Below, piece after piece: positions 1 through 15,700 of a DNA stretch of 57,928 nt. A model generated the notes under the pieces. The model was not told where the DNA came from. It did not search any database and worked only from the letters and a program-made list of their open reading frames with translations. Every line of letters begins with the position of its first letter. Positions within the stretch are counted from its first letter, which is position 1. Source of the DNA: an uncultured bacterium (lineage in GTDB: Bacteria > Cyanobacteriota > Vampirovibrionia > Gastranaerophilales > Gastranaerophilaceae); assembly GCA_949285255.1 (NCBI GenBank), contig CASDXV010000013.1, forward strand, positions 1-57,928, written 5' to 3'. Made by a program: the position numbers and the translations under genes.

Positions 1-789
1 AATCTCATACATTTTATTATTACTATCAACTCCTGCAACACGAGAAGCTGAACCTCCACCACCACCGGGTAGTGCTACCTTATACACTATATCAACTCTT
101 CCATTACCTCCTTTACCTCCACCATAGAAGTGTGAAGTAGAATTAGCCCATGCGGGAGTTAATCCTCCGCCACCGCCAAAACCGTAAATACTTGCATTTT
201 GTCCTTTTGCAAGACTTATCTCGGTATTTGTTGCTCTTTGATTAGCGGTTCTGTTACTATCTATATACAGATACCCTCCCGAACTGTTATCTCCGTCATT
301 AATAGTCCCTGTATTTTTAACTCTTCCTCCATTACCGCCTTTTGTAGAACTACCAGCTTCTCCGCTATAAGATAGGATAGTACATGCCGTATCACCGCCA
401 GAAAAACTATCTGTAGTATCTTTCCTATCTCGAGCATAACATGTACCGGATACTGTTGTATTACCACTTGCTGTACCGTTTGTGTAAGCACTTCCATTAG
501 CAGATGTTGTAGCTGCATTACCTCCTAATCCTCCTTTTACATAATATGTTCCTAACTCAACACTACCTCTTTTATGAACAATCTTTGTTGTTCCTCCCTG
601 ACTTCCTTTAGTTCTTGCAGCTCCGCCATTACCACCACTACCTATTGTTATCTCAAACACATCTTTAGGCAGAACATTAATAGTCTTCTCCATAACCGCT
701 CCTGATGCGCCACCTGCACCACTGTAGCGGTTATATCTGTTTAGTGAGCGAACACAACGGACAGACTTTGCAGATTCAGTACCATACAT
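1..789 (-). pseudogene. Out-of-frame 3' part of the prepilin-like glycine-rich surface protein (runs off the left edge)
   Basis: Read on the minus strand, 263 codons are open without a stop from 789 to the window edge. The frame differs from that of the prepilin gene immediately upstream. It begins [20 protein letters not shown]; the SVRCVR string is the usual end of FISUMP/DUF1566-type cysteine-containing modules, whose start lies in the upstream fragment. The rest is rich in Gly, Ser, Thr and Asn, with runs such as GSGGNGG, GGLGGN, GFGGGGG and LPGGGGG, like Gly-rich beta-type surface domains. An ATG at 789 could restart translation after the upstream stop, but it lacks a good ribosome site and the product would lack a signal. 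I therefore read this as the second half of one gene, broken by the 10-bp duplication at 790-809. The 3' end is outside the window. Confidence 0.75.
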
Positions 790-3700
790 ATTACCTAGAA
801 TTACCTAGATAGTTTCTACACACACCATGTCTACCAAATGAAGTTCCATCAGATGCCCAAATATAAGACTCAACGCAATAATTTTGGTAAGCTCCATTGC
901 AGCCAATACGAATTTTGCAAATTGGCATTTTAGCATTCTCTATTTGACTATCACACCCATAATTATCATTGTGCGAGCAAATTTGTAGTCCATTTGAACC
1001 AGCATCTACACTCCACTCATTAAAGTACTTAGCTATTTTCTTAAGTTCCGAATTTGCTGGCAGACGGTATGTCCCCCTTTCTTCTCTAGTTTTACTTTTA
1101 TATGCGCCGCATACTTGACTTGCTGCTTCCAAGGTACAAACAGCTCTATTGCAGCCTGTTGCCGCACCTCCTGATGCCGGCGCAGAACAACTGTTAGCAT
1201 CCCCATTCCAACAACACACGCCTGTTCTGGTGCAAGTTTGGCCTTGATTTAAATTTGGGTCCATTTCAACAGTTTGCGCACCTATTGTATCAGGATAACT
1301 CAAATTTCGTTTTGTATAACATAAATCGGTTTCATTTGTAGAACCCCTTACTGCAAGAAACTCATCACTTAGACATTTATTGTTATACACTCTTGAATTT
1401 TTTTCATTTACACTCGGAGTGCTTGCTCCATTGCTTCCTCCTGTCCAAGTGGTAGAACTTGTAAAAGAAACATCTTTTTCAACATAAGTTGAACCAGCTC
1501 CGCCTCCTGCGCCTCCTGAGCCTTGAATAAAAAGCGTATTTATTCCAATCGGAACATCAAAAGTATAAGTACCTGGATTGGTATATATCTCAAGACCCTT
1601 TTTATTATCAGTCTGTACACTGATACTTTCTTTCATCCTTTTTGTTATAACAGGAGCTAAGGCTACCATAATAACCGATATTACAAGGACAGCGGTTAAA
1701 AGTTCAGCTAGTGTAAAAGCTCTTTTATTACCCAAGTGCATAATTTTCCTGCTCCTTAATATTTGATATTAATAACATAGCAATAATATAACATGTATAG
1801 CAACAGTTTTTAAAATTGTCAATTGTTATAAATATAGGTAGCATTGATATTATGTTAAATATCAAACAAGAGATTCAAATACTTCTTTTAAGGCGTGGTT
1901 TATCAATGAGAAAGCTTCTTGTAAAGATGCAAGAAGCAGGCTATGATATGCCTGCATCAAGTAATTTTTCCGTCATGCTTTCAAAGAAAAGAATACGTTT
2001 TGAAACCGTGCAAGAGGTTTTGAATTTTTTGGGTTATGAATTTAAAATAGTTGAAAAAACGCCTAGCGAATAATTTTTACCCTAAAGTCTTTTTCAAGTG
2101 CCTCAAGCACATGAGGGTTTATTATAGATGAAGAACAGTTTACAAAACAGATGTTTTCAAGTTCCATAAAAAGTACCGACATAAGTGTATTTATAGAACT
2201 TATTGAACAGGATGTGAAGAACAAATCTGTCTTTATGTTCATTTCTGCACATTTATCAAGTGTGTATAAAAGTTTGTCGGATTCTATAGGGCAAGCAAGA
2301 TTAATTACTTTTTTGTCGCCAAATTCCTGAATATCGTCTTCTGTGGAGTTTTCGCCCACAACAATTACAACACTTTTGCCTTTAAGTTCTTGCAGAGTTT
2401 TTTCAATTTTTTCAAAATTATGCTCAAACTCAAGGTATATGTTATTTTCTGACTTACTAAAGCCGTCAAGCTTGAGTGCCGCCTCAATAAGCGGTTCGTA
2501 GTTTTTGTTTTTTATTTTAAACACTCTGTTTGGAGCAATTATTTTATTTGAATACACGGTGCCTCTTAAAAGAGTGTCTATTTTTTGGCTGAAGTTTTGC
2601 GTTATTAAAATCGCCCCCGGAAAGTTTGCAAAATCTACCTGAGCGTCTGATGTGCCGTAGTGGCCTATAAGGTTTTTATATTTTTTAAATTTTGGGTAAC
2701 TATGGGCTATAAACATTGTAGAGTTTGTGTAAATGTTAATCTCTCTTTTGCCTATAGCTTCAAGAAGTTCTTCAAGCTCAATGAGGTCAGGCCCGCTTAT
2801 TAAAATTGATTTGCCCTTTTTGGCATTTAAAAGAATTTTTGCACTTTCTCTTTTGCCGTAGCGCTCCTCATATAGCCTGTTTGTTTCTTTTTGGATTTCA
2901 TAGCCTATTTTAGAAAATTCCAAAATTCTTCTCTTTAGTTTTTCAACTCTTGTAGAAAGGGAATTTGTGAGGGCAAAAAATCTTATAACTTCAAAGTCAT
3001 AGTAAGATGTGTCTTCTTTAACTTTTTTTAAAAGCTCAAGAATAACGGAGCTTGTTTTTGCAAATACGGTTATAAGTTCAAAAAGTCTTTGTTTTTCAAT
3101 ACTTATGCCTTTATATTTGTTCTGCATCTTAGCTTCGCCGATTTTAATCATAGAGTTTATGGACTTGTTTTCGCAAGTGTCGCAGTTAAAATCAATAAGC
3201 TCGCATGAAATATGGTTTGCCTTGCAAAAGTTTACATATCTTTCTTTTACGGATTTTTTGTCATAGCAAAGTGCTTCAAGAAAATTGAGAAAATCTTCTT
3301 TATCGAAACTTGTATTTATCATAATTACAGAAAGACCTTTTATGAGCCTGTTTTCTATCTCTCTGTTAACTTGAGAGAGTTCTCTTAGTTTTATTACATA
3401 AAAACTTATCTCTCTTATCTCTGAGAGTAAAAGCTCTTCAACGGCACTTACCGTTGGGTCAATTGAACATATGCCCATACTTGAGCAAGTAGATTTATCG
3501 GATAAACTTTTTAAAAATTCAAACATAATGCTTAAAGTTTATACTTGTTGATTTTTTTTGTTATCCGATAAAAGGGTAATTGATGTTTTAGCCTTTGGAG
3601 TTATTTTCTGCCCAGCGCATCAAGATAGAGGAGTTTATATTTAACTGCACTGTCTTGCCAAGTGAACTTTGATGCTATGGCGTTTTTGATGATTTTATTA

Positions 3701-6700
3701 AAGTCATCACGCCTGTCGATGTATGTCCAGACGGCGTTTTTAACTTCATCAACCATAGAGCGCGCATCATAAGTTAAGAACTTGAATCCGTTAGCTTTTT
3801 CGTTAGGATAAGAAATTACAGTATCGTCTAATCCGCCTACTGCTCTGACGATTGGAACTGTGCCGTATTTCATTGCTATCATTTGAGAAATGCCGCAAGG
3901 TTCAAAAAGCGAAGGCATAAGGAACATATCCGCACCTTTGTATATGGTTTCGGATAAATCAGGCTTAAAGTCTATCCAAGCGCGCATATTGGATGAGTTG
4001 TTTGACACCCATATGAGCATATTTTCAAAGCCGTATTCGCCCGTTCCTAAAAATACAAAATCTGCCGGCAGATTCATCAAGTCAAATTTTGCAAAGTCAA
4101 CTAAAGACAGCCCTTTTTGATACACTAGCCTTGAAATCATTGCAATAAGAGGTCTGTCGGGGTTTTGCGGCAGACCAAACATTTGCTGTACCTTGGCTTT
4201 GAATTCGGGTTTAACTTTGGGGTCAAAGTCTTTTTTGTCGTAGTCAGTACCGTTTAAAATGCCACAGAGTTTGTATGTTTGACCGCGAAGAGTGTAGTCC
4301 ATACCTTCGCCAAACTCTGAGCCCAGGATTTCTCTTGCGTAGCGAGGCGATACTGTTACTATTTTATCCGAGCAGTATATAGCGCCTTTTACCCAGTTTA
4401 CTCTGCCGTAGTGCTCGACACATTGGTCATTGTATACGCAATCCCAGCGCATATTTGCAAAATCTATAATAGATTTGTCGCATGAGCCCTGATATGCCAG
4501 ATTATGTATTGCAAAGACTGTTTTTGTATTTGAATAAAATTCATCAAATTTGTAGTTGTTTTTAATGTAAACAGGCAGCATTGCAGTGTGCCAGTCGTTA
4601 GCCTGAATAATATCCGGCTTAAAGTTAAGCAGTTTTGCGTATTCAAGAACCGCAAGAGAAAATGATACATAGCGCTGCTGTTCATACATTTCATCCACCC
4701 ATTGAGGATAGACAACATTAAAACATGAGAAGTATTTTGGGTTGTCTACAAAAAATACGTTTATATTTTTTGATTTGGGCAGTTTGCACATTTTTAACTT
4801 AAATACGTGGCGGGTATGCCCCATATCTATCTGAAGTTCTGAGTTTTCAAGCTCTTTTATACCCCATTTTTCTTGGTCTATTGAGCCGTATAGCGGGGTA
4901 AAAATTGCTATCTCGCAGTTTTCTTTTTCTAAATATACGGGGAGTTCTCCCACAACGTCAGCTAAGCCGCCGACTTTAGAGAACGGTGCAACTTCTGCGC
5001 TTGCAAAAAGCACTTTTAATTTTTTTTCTGCCATTATTCTATCCTTTATGAATTTGATAATATTTGAAGAGTTTGTCTTAAAATCTCTTGAGAGTCATCC
5101 TTTTTAGAATTTTTTGCACTTATTTCAAGAGCACCTTTGTACTCTTGCTGGCTGTAACCTAAAGATTGAAGCACGCTTTGTACTTCAAGAATTGTTTCTT
5201 TAGATATGTTATTTGATATAGTGTTTATCTTTTCTGCCGTTATTTCAGATGATACATTCAGGCTTGTGAGTTTGTCTTTCAGCTCAAGGATGATTTTTTG
5301 AGCCATTTTTGCTCCGACGCCTTTTGTTCTTGAGATGAGTTTATAATCCTCTTCAATAACCGCTCCTATAAGCTCTGAGCCTGAAAATTCGTCCAAAAGG
5401 CACATTGCAACCTTTGTACCTATGCCTGATACTGAAGTTAAAATGTCAAAAATCGTTCTGTCTTCTCTGTGACAAAAACCGCAAAGAGTCATGGAATCTT
5501 CTTTGTGAATAAGTTTTGTATAAATTTTCGTTTCTTTATTCACATCATCAAGCAGTCCTAAAGTCCTTGCGTTACAGAAAACAGAGTATCCTATGCCGTT
5601 ATTTTCAATAACTGCGTAGGGGTGATTTTTAGATATTAAAGTTCCTTTGATGTAATCAAACACTTAGAGTTTTTCCTAATTTTTCAAGGGTTTTTATATC
5701 TTCCTCGGGTGTAATTCCTATTGTTGTGAGGTAGTTGCCGATTAGTATCCCTTCAATGCAACTGTCAAGCGCAAGCTCCATATTTTCCTTAGATAGTCTT
5801 GCCTTTCTGCCTCCCGCAAACCTTACTATAGAATCGGGATTTGCAATTTTAAATATTGCTGCCGTTCTTAAGATGTTTTCTTCATCTATTTTATCGCCGT
5901 AATTTTCAAAGGGAGTTCCTTTAATTGGCGTTAAAATGTTAAAAGGAATGGACTCGGGCTTAATTTGCGCAAGTTCAAGCGCCATTTCAACCCTTTGTTC
6001 AATTGTCTCGCCCATGCCGATTATCACTCCGCAGCAAAGTTCAAGCCCTGCTTCTTTAACCTTTCTTATGGTATCAAGTCTGTCTTCATAGGTGTGAGTG
6101 TGAGTAATATGAGGGTGATACGAGCGGCAAGTGTTTATATTGTGGTGAAACCTTACAAGCCCTGCATCTTTTAGCATTTGCGCTTGTCCGTCTTTTAGAA
6201 GCCCAATTGAGGCGCAGCTTTTAAGACCGAGTTTATTAATTTCCGATATCATCTCGCAAAAGCGCGGCATATCTTTATCCAGAGGGCCTCTGCCTGATGT
6301 AACTATTGCAAATCTTGTTGCACCGTTGGCTTTTGCTTCACGAGCAACTTTTATAACTTCTTGTGTTTCAACAAGCGGATGAGTGGGAATATTTGTCATA
6401 TAATAGGAGCTCTGTGCGCAGTACTTGCAGCCCTCCTGACATTTACCCGTTCTTGCGCTTATTAAAGAGCAAAACTCAACCGTGTTTTTTGTTTTTTCTT
6501 TAGCCAGAGCAAGTAATTTATTTAAGTCTGACGAATATAGTTCAATTAGAGTTTGTTTATCCATAGGATTATTATACAATAAAAATATGTTTGGCATTAA
6601 TATTTTTAAAGACTGGAAAAAATATTATAACAAAGCGCTTGATTACTATAGAAAGAAAAACTACAAGCGTGCTTTGGAGTTGTTTGAACAGGCAAAAAAA

Positions 6701-9700
6701 CTCCAGCCGAAAAATTATAAAATCCCTTATAACATGGCACTTTGCTATCAGTATTTGGGAGAAGATTTAAAAGCGCTTGAACTGTACAAAATTGCCTCTA
6801 AATTGTGTCCTGATGACCTTGATACGGTATTTAACATAGGGTGTATTTTATTTTCCAAAAACAAAATAGAAGAGGCAATTGAAGAGTTTAAAAAAGTGCT
6901 TGAAAAAGATACTAAAAGCTATGACGCTAACTATGCTCTATCAATTTGCTATGCAAGTTTGGCGCAGTGGGAAAATTCGCAGAAATACTGCGAAGAAGCT
7001 CTCAGACTGCAAGAGCGCTCACACAGAGCAAATAATCAGATGGGCTTGATATTTTACTCAATTGAAGACTGGGATAATGCCATTAAATACTTTAAAAAGG
7101 CAATAAAAAATAACCCCACGCAGTTCCCAAAGTATTATTCAAACCTTGCTTTAACTTACGATAAGATTGGCGATAGCGAAAATGCCCTTAGGATTTATAA
7201 TAAAATCAAGAAAAAATTTCCTGACTATCAGGGGCTTGATTTTATGAAAATGACTTTTGAAATTAAGTCGAGGTCTTAAGGCTGTTTAGCGAATCTACTA
7301 TCTTTTGCGCCGCTTTGTCGTTACCGAGCATTTTGTAGCAGTATGCAAGGTTGATGTAAAAGTCTTTTTCATCTGCTTTTATTGCTATTGCTTTTATGAG
7401 GTATTTTTTTGCTTTTGAATAGTTTTCTTTTGCCAGATAGCTGCTTGCAAGATTGTAGTAAGAATAGGCAAATTCACTGTTGGATTTGATACTCAGTTTA
7501 AAATTTTTCTCCGCAAGTGTGTAGGATTTTTTCTTTAAGAGTATGCAGCCTATGTTGTAGTATGCTTTATAAGCCTTATCATCAATAGTTGCGGCTTTAT
7601 TAAAGTTCTCTATCGCAACTCCTCTTTGACCCAAATCGTCATATATGTTGCCCAAAACCACAAAAACATCACTGTCACGCCTGTTTTGAGGGATTTTATT
7701 TATAAGTTCAAGCGCTTCTTTTTTGTTGTTTGTAGAGTATAGTGCAAATGCTTCGTTTTTGATATCAAGTATTTCTTTGTCGCTTAAAAGCTCGGCACTA
7801 TTTGCAAATGAATAAAAACCACAGAAAAATAATACAAGAATCAAACTTATAGATGATTTTAATGTTTTATTTTTTAATAAACTCTTCATGTAAACCGTTT
7901 CCCTTATTTGAAAACCCCTGCAATAAAATGTTAACATTTATTTAGTTTTATTTGCAACAAGTTTAATTTTTTATTTTTTTTAAAGTACAATTACAGACAA
8001 ATCACAAAAGAACAAAACCATGAATAAAATGCTAGAAAAACCATCTTACACATACAATAAGCCGTTGCCAAAGATGCCTAAAAGAAGAAGAAAAACAAAC
8101 CAAGCAAGCAGTTTTGTGCGCTCATTTTTGATAACACTTATAGTGCTTAGCTCGCTTGCAGCAATTGCTTATAGAACTGATGTAAAAAATGCCTTTTCTG
8201 ATGTTATAGCGACGCTTACAGGTAAGCAGGCTGGCAGAATGGAGCTAAATCTGCCTTTTTCTCCAAGGCGTCAGAATATTTTATTTATGGGAGTTGATGT
8301 AGCGTCAAACGCTAAAGACCCTTTTAAGGGCAATCGCTCGGATACAATGCTGTTAATAAGCATAGCGCCATACGGTAAAGATGTTAATGTCATCTCTATT
8401 CCTCGTGATTCCAAGGTTTATATTTCAGATAGAAATAAACCCGATAAAATTAACCACGCTTTTGCCTACGGCGGGCCTGATTTGTCGGTAAAAACGGTAG
8501 AAGAAACCTTTGGTGTCAGAATTGACCACTATATAGCACTAAGTAATGAAGGCTTAATAAAATTCATTGATACAATTGGCGGTTTGCCTATATATATTGA
8601 AAAAGATATGCACTATAACGACTCAACTGCGGGTTTGCACATAAATCTTACGCAAGGCGAGTATGTTCTAAACGGTGAGCAGACTGAAGGGTATTTAAGA
8701 TTTAGAAAAGATGCCCTTGGCGACATTGGCCGCATAAGACGCCAGCAGTGGTTCTTTAATGCACTTACTGCAAGACTTAAAGACCCCTCTGTCCTTGTTA
8801 AAATCCCTGAAGTTTTAAAAATAATGCCTAAATACATTAAAACAGACATGTCCGTGTATGAGCTTTCTCAATATGCTGCACTTGTAAAAAGTATTGACAC
8901 ATCTTCAATTCAGGTGGCAACACTCCCCGGGACTCCATCTACAAAAGGTGTGATTAGCTACTGGATTTTAGACCCCGATAAAACTCAAGATATAATAAAT
9001 AAACTTGTTTATAGGGATAAACCTGCTCCTCTAAGTGAAGCACTAAGTGTAGGAATATTATATACCCCAAGTAAAGAGTCAAATGCGCTTACCCTGAAAG
9101 CTCAACTTGAGCAAAACGGTGCGGTTGTAAAAATGCAAAGCAGAAACAGTCTGACCCATGACCATATAGCAATTCATAATCTTGATGTACCTAAAGATAC
9201 ACTTGATTCACTGAAGAAAATAATCCCCGAAATGAAAGAAAAGCAAACCGTTTATGACCCTGTCGGATTTAACAAAGCTGCAAAGGATTTTACCATAATT
9301 CTTGCAGGCTCTTAAAATGCCCTAAAAATCCTATAATCGGTGTAATTTTGGCTGTTTAATATTATTCTAATGATTGATTTTATTTACCCCATTGTGTAAG
9401 AGAATTTTTGTATGTTGTCAAATTTAAATGAGAAGTATCTTCTTAAGTTTATTTCAAATGAGAATAACATTATAAAGTCAGACAGCGATACTTATATAGA
9501 GCTGCTTGATTCGCTTGGCGTGAAGTTGAAATTTAAAAGTACTAATCCTGTTTATGATATAATTGATAGCTTAGAATACGGCGGAGTTATATATGAATAA
9601 AAAAAAGCAGATATTTGATGTAATTGTATATATATTAATGTTTCTGCTTGTTTTTGGTTTCTTAATTTATGCGGGCAGATTTAATGCTTTTGGAAAATTT

Positions 9701-12700
9701 GTCGGAAGTATGGAGTTTAAAACCTTTGATATAAGGCAAAATCTTATTCTTCCTCATAAAGAAAATAATAAAGATATAGTAATAATAGCAGTTGATGACC
9801 CAAGTTATGAGTACATAACGGAGAAGTTTGGCACTTGGCCTGTACCAAGGAGTTTCTGGGCAAAGCTTATTAACGGGTTAGAGGTAGCTAATCCTAAGTT
9901 TATAGCTTTTGACTTGCTTTTTACAAAAAGACTCGGTGCGCTTGATGAGGGAGATTTAAAATTAATTGAAGCGGTTAAAAATCATCAGAACGTATATCTT
10001 TCAATGAATTTTGATAATTACCCCTCAACTATAAGAATGGCACCGCAATTGCCCGAGGGCTTGGAAGTTAATCTTAAAAACGGAAATATAATAAAAAACA
10101 GCCCGTTTTTGCATTTTAATAACTGCAGAAAAGCAATGGATGAGCTTTTAGATGTTACATCAAACTTTGGCTTTATAAATGTCACACGTGATGATGACGG
10201 CATTATAAGATACATTGCTCCTATGTTTTACTATAAAGATGCTTATTATCCAAATTTAACAACGGCAATTGCTCTAAAGTATCTAAACATTGACCCTAAT
10301 AATTTATATGTAAAAGACAATACTTTGTATCTTGATAATTCACATAAAATCCCTCTTAATCCTGACGGCAGGGCAACAATTAACTGGTATGGCAGAGAGG
10401 GAACTTTTGAGCATATTGGTTTGTGGCAGGTTGATGATGCTATAAATCGAGGCGATACAAAGTTTTTGAAAGAAAAATTTGAAAATAAAATTATATACAT
10501 AGGAACAACGGTAACAGCATTAGCTGATATTAAAAGTACGCCTGTTTCTTTTATGTATCCGGGGGTTGAAACTCACGCTACATTTTTAAACAATATTTTA
10601 GATAACAGCTTTATAATACACTCGACATTTAAAAGTGATATCATAATAGCTGCACTGCTTTGTTTTTTGGTGGGATTTTTTATTTTAAAACTGGATTCTG
10701 TTCCTTATTCTATACTCTGTTGTGTTGCAATACTTATTGCATATTTGATAATAACTGTTCTTTTGATGGAATACTTTAACCTTTGGCTTGGTATTATTTT
10801 GCCGCTTTTCTCCGCCACACTTATTTTTATAGCGGCGTACATTACAAAATATCTTCTAAAATCAAAGGATTATGAACATACCTACAAGCTTGCCGTAACC
10901 GACGGCTTGACCGAGATGTACAATCACAGATACTTCCAAGAGCAAATGATAATGAATGTAGGTAATGTTGCAAGGTACGGGGGGAATTTCTCTCTTATTT
11001 TGATTGATATTGATTTCTTTAAAAAGTTTAACGATAAACACGGTCACCAAAGCGGAGATGCAGTTTTAAGGCAAGTGGCTCAGACTATTAAAAGAAATGT
11101 GAGAACAAGCGATATTCCCTGTCGCTACGGTGGTGAAGAAATGTCTGTAATACTCACTAATACCAAAAAAGAAGATGCAATTACAACGGCTAAGAAAATC
11201 TGGAGTGCAATAAGAGAGCGCAAGTTTGAACTGGCAGACGGTAATTGGGCAAATGTTACCATAAGTGTGGGGGTCGCTACCATGCCCGATAACGGCAATA
11301 ATCCGCAAGAACTTATAGAATTTGCCGATAAATGTCTATATAAGGCAAAACAAAACGGCAGGGACCAGGTAGTAAGCGATATTGACTAATCTTCAGATGA
11401 GTTTGCGCATAATTTTTATTCATACTATAATCAATTCAAAAGAATTTTGAAAGGTTATTATATGGTAAATTCGGTTGTAATAGTGGGCAGAGTCGGACAA
11501 GACCCCGAGATGAAGTATTTTGAAAGCGGCAAGGTGCGCACAAGCTTTTCTGTTGCGGTAAATCGCTGGAATGCCCGCACAAAAGAGGAAACAACCGATT
11601 GGTTTAATATTGAAGTTTGGGACAAACAAGCAGAAATTGTTGGCGAATGGGTAAAAAAAGGACGTCTGGTAGGTGTTGAGGGCAGGTTAGCAGTTAACAA
11701 GTGGCAGACACCCGATGGCGAGATGGCGGAAAGATACCTTATAAGAGGCACAAATGTTCGCTTGATGGGTTCTAAAAAAGACGAGAATTAAAATGATTTT
11801 ATCAAGTACAATAGGTATTATCGCTGACGATTTAACAGGCGCAAATGACACTGCCTTGCAGTTTTTTCTAAAAGGTTCAAATACCGAGATTTTGCTTGAT
11901 TACTCGGATGAGTTGCAAAATCATATAAATGTCGGCACTTGGGCTATTTCAACAGAATCAAGAAATATAGATAAAAACGATGCTGCAAAAATAGTCTATG
12001 ACAGCGCTTTGATTTTAAAAGAGAAATTAAACGTAGAGTATTTTTATAAAAAAATAGACTCAACACTTCGCGGTAACATCACCTATGAAATTTTTGCCGC
12101 ACTTGAAGCAACAGGAAAGGATGCCGCTATTGTTGCGCCTGCTTTTGTGCAGGAGGGTAGAATTACAATAGGCGGCTATCAACTCTCAAAAGGCGTACCT
12201 ATTGAAAGAACCGATGCTGCTCGTGACCCCGGTGCTCCTATTTATGAGTCATATGTGCCTGATATTTTAAAAAAACAACTTGGCGATAATGCAAAAAACA
12301 TGGTTGATTCAATTGAACTAAATGTTGTTGCAAAAGGCGCGGGGCCTATTGCTCAAAAAATAACCGAGCTTGTTGAGGCAGGTAAAAAAATTATTGTAGT
12401 AGATTGTGTTTCTACAGTTGATTTTGAGCAAATTGTACTTGCAATGCAAAAATCCCCCTATAACCTTTTGCCCTGTGGTTCGGCAGGTCTTGCTCAGGCA
12501 CTTGCACCACACTGGCTTGAAGAAATTAAGGTGAATAAAGCTACAAAGACTGTGCCGCGCTTGCCAAAACTCATTCTTTCAGGTTCTGCCACAACACTTA
12601 GCGCGCTACAATTACAAAAGTTAGAAAATGAAGACGATTATTCAAACAAGTCATATTTTCTTTGTTTGACGCTAAAGGATATAATAAACGGCGTTAGTGA

Positions 12701-15700
12701 AAATATCGTAAGAAGAGTTTTGGATAATCTTGTCCAAGACAACATCGTCGCAGTTCACGTTTGTGGTGTACTGGAGGAAGTAAAAAACGAAGAGGGTAAA
12801 AATATTCTTATTGATGAGGGTATTACAAAAGAAGCTCTTTCAAAAAGAATTACAAAATACTTGGCTGAGCTTGTTTTGGAAATAAAAAAACAGGCTGAAT
12901 TTATTTTAATTACAATAGGCGGTGAGACCTCTCGCGCTTGCTGCAGTGCAATTGAGTCAAAATATCTGCAGGTGGCAGATGCCATTTTGCCCGCTATTCC
13001 TCTTTGTCTTGATTCAAGTGCCCAGCTTGTAGTTACAAAATCGGGCAATTTGGGTACAACATCAACCCTTGTTGAGATTATTCAATACTTAGAGCACCAC
13101 GAAAATGTATAAAATAGCTATAACAACAGGTGATATAAAAGGTATCAGCCCTGAAATTACAAAGAAAGCTCTGGATTTTTTAAATCTGCCAAAGTCCGAT
13201 GTAGTTATAATAGGTCAGAAGATATCTCATATTTATGACACTATAGTTGTTGACGATTCAATAAACGGGGAATTTTGCTACAACACTTTAAAAATTGCAT
13301 CAGAGCTTGCTTTGGATAATAAAATAGGCGCAATAGTAACAGCGCCCGTGTCAAAACTTGCGCTGCTTGAAGCGGGGTATAATTTTTCGGGTCAGACAGA
13401 AGTCTTGTCTAGCCTTTTAAATAACGAAGCCGAGATGTTATTTATAGCGGATGATTTTAGGGTAATGCTTTTAACAAGACATTTGGCACTTAAAGATGTA
13501 AAAATTACAAAAGAGATGATGATAGATAAAATCTCAAGGTTAAATGACTTTTTATTGAACCAATGTAATATTAAAAACCCAAAAATTGCCCTATGTGCCC
13601 TAAATCCTCACGCGGGAGAGGGTGGTATGCTGGGCAGAGAAGAAATTGACATTATGCTACCTGCTATAAATACTTTAAGACAAAAAGGCATAGATGTGCT
13701 AAACCCGATGAGCGCAGATGCTCTTTTTGCCGGAGTCGGTAAAAAATATTTAAAATGTGAAAAACAAGAGTATGACGCTGTTGTTGCCTGCTATCACGAC
13801 CAGGGTTTATGTCCTGTTAAGGCACTTTGTTTTGATAAAACGGTTAACACAACAATAGGTTTAAAAGTCATCCGCACTTCCCCTTCTTGCGGTACGGCGT
13901 ATGATATAGCGGGTAAAAATATAGCCGACCCGACAAGCATGATAGAGGCTATTAAGCTTGCTTATAAACTTAACAAATCTTAATATACATGTACTACAAA
14001 CGTAAAAAATAATGTATAATGGAATTGTAAAGTTTAGTTAAGAATGAGCAAGTATGTCATTTAACATTAACGGACCTTCAAATAAACCTGTAATCCAAGA
14101 AGCCCAAAACATGATGAACAACGGTGGCGGCGGCAATTTGGGCTACTTTATGCGTGAAGATTCAGATGAAGCAATAAAATTTGTAAACAGTGATGAGGAA
14201 GATTGCTTTGAAAAATCCGTTGAGATAGATGATGAGATTCAAGACAGTGAAGATTTGCTTTTGCTGGATAGAATTATTCGCTTTATAAAAAGGTTATGGC
14301 GCGCTTTAATTTTAAAACTTGCGCATGCAAAAACAACTTCGGGTGATGATTTTATTTCTCAAAAATAGTTGACTTTATTTTCTAAAACCTTAAAAACAAA
14401 CTATGAAAAGTTTATTGGATTTGTTTTTAAGAAAATCAACCTGCGCTCACACCCATGCTCTAATTAACACAAATGAGGGCTATTGCCCTGACTGCGGCGC
14501 TTATTTAAAAAAATATTTTTATATAGTTCGTTGTCTAAGGTGCGATGTTAAGCGCGAGGCAAAAATATATTTTGGCGATGTTTTACCAAAGGAAAAATAC
14601 TGTACAAACTGCGGCTCAAAAGAGTATTATGTTGAAAAGCTTGATATTATAAGCTTTATTGATATACCATATGCAATTCATACAAAAGAAATCGTCCTTC
14701 AAGGCGAGTTTGAGTTTGCAAGCGCACAGATTTGGGTTGATTCCAATAATGTAAAACCCGTCAGATATTTGACGGGCTCAGTTTAATATTACAGATTTTC
14801 TTCAAATCCCGGCGAGCGCTCGGGCAGGTTTTGATAGCCTTTATTTGATATAACAAACTTTCTTATATATGTGCTTGTGTAATCGCCTTTTTCAAAGAGC
14901 TTCTTAATTACATTTTCTCTCTCTACAAGCGGGTGAGAGATGTTTTGTATTTTAGGATTGTCTTCGCTTAACTGTGTCCAAACTGCAGCCTCAAGCGTCC
15001 AGGCGTATGTTTCTTCATTCAATGAATTAAGCTCGTCCTGATGAATTGCTTCATGTGCTAAAAGTGCTGCAAGTGCCTCTTTTGGAGCGTCTTTGTGTTT
15101 TTTGTTTATATAAATATAAAGCTTGCCGTTTTTCTTCCAACCTAAGGCGTCAAAATTTGTATAAGCGGGGTTAATTTCAGAGAGGTTTTTAAACTCTATT
15201 TTAATGGGTTTTTGTGTAAGGTTCTCCCCTAAAACCGCACGTCTTGAGTACTCTCCCGTTGTGTTTTTTAAAAGTTCAAGCGCTTCAACTACACTGTAGT
15301 CGGTTGTACTTTTTTTGTATGTTTTTAAAAGTTCTTCATTAACAGGCGTAATTTCAGCTTGCGGAGGCTCAACTATAGCGTAAGCGCAGTTAAGCGAAAA
15401 TGAAAGCGCAAGAGCCGCCAAGCAAAATATTTTTTTATACTTTTTCATAATACTCATCCTCAAAAACTTCCATAATACATTATTACATATTTATTTTATA
15501 AGGAAAGTTTTGTCGAAGTCTAAAGAGTTGTTTTTTGCTCTTGAGCTCCTGTTGAGAGGTCTTTTACCGTATAGAAACCTTTTTCTATTTCATCTTCACC
15601 AAGGATAATTGCATATTTAGAAATTTTTGCCGCTTTTTCAAGCTGCTTTGCAAATTTTCTGTTTTGCATGTCAAAATCGCAGCTGTAGCCTTTGTTTCTT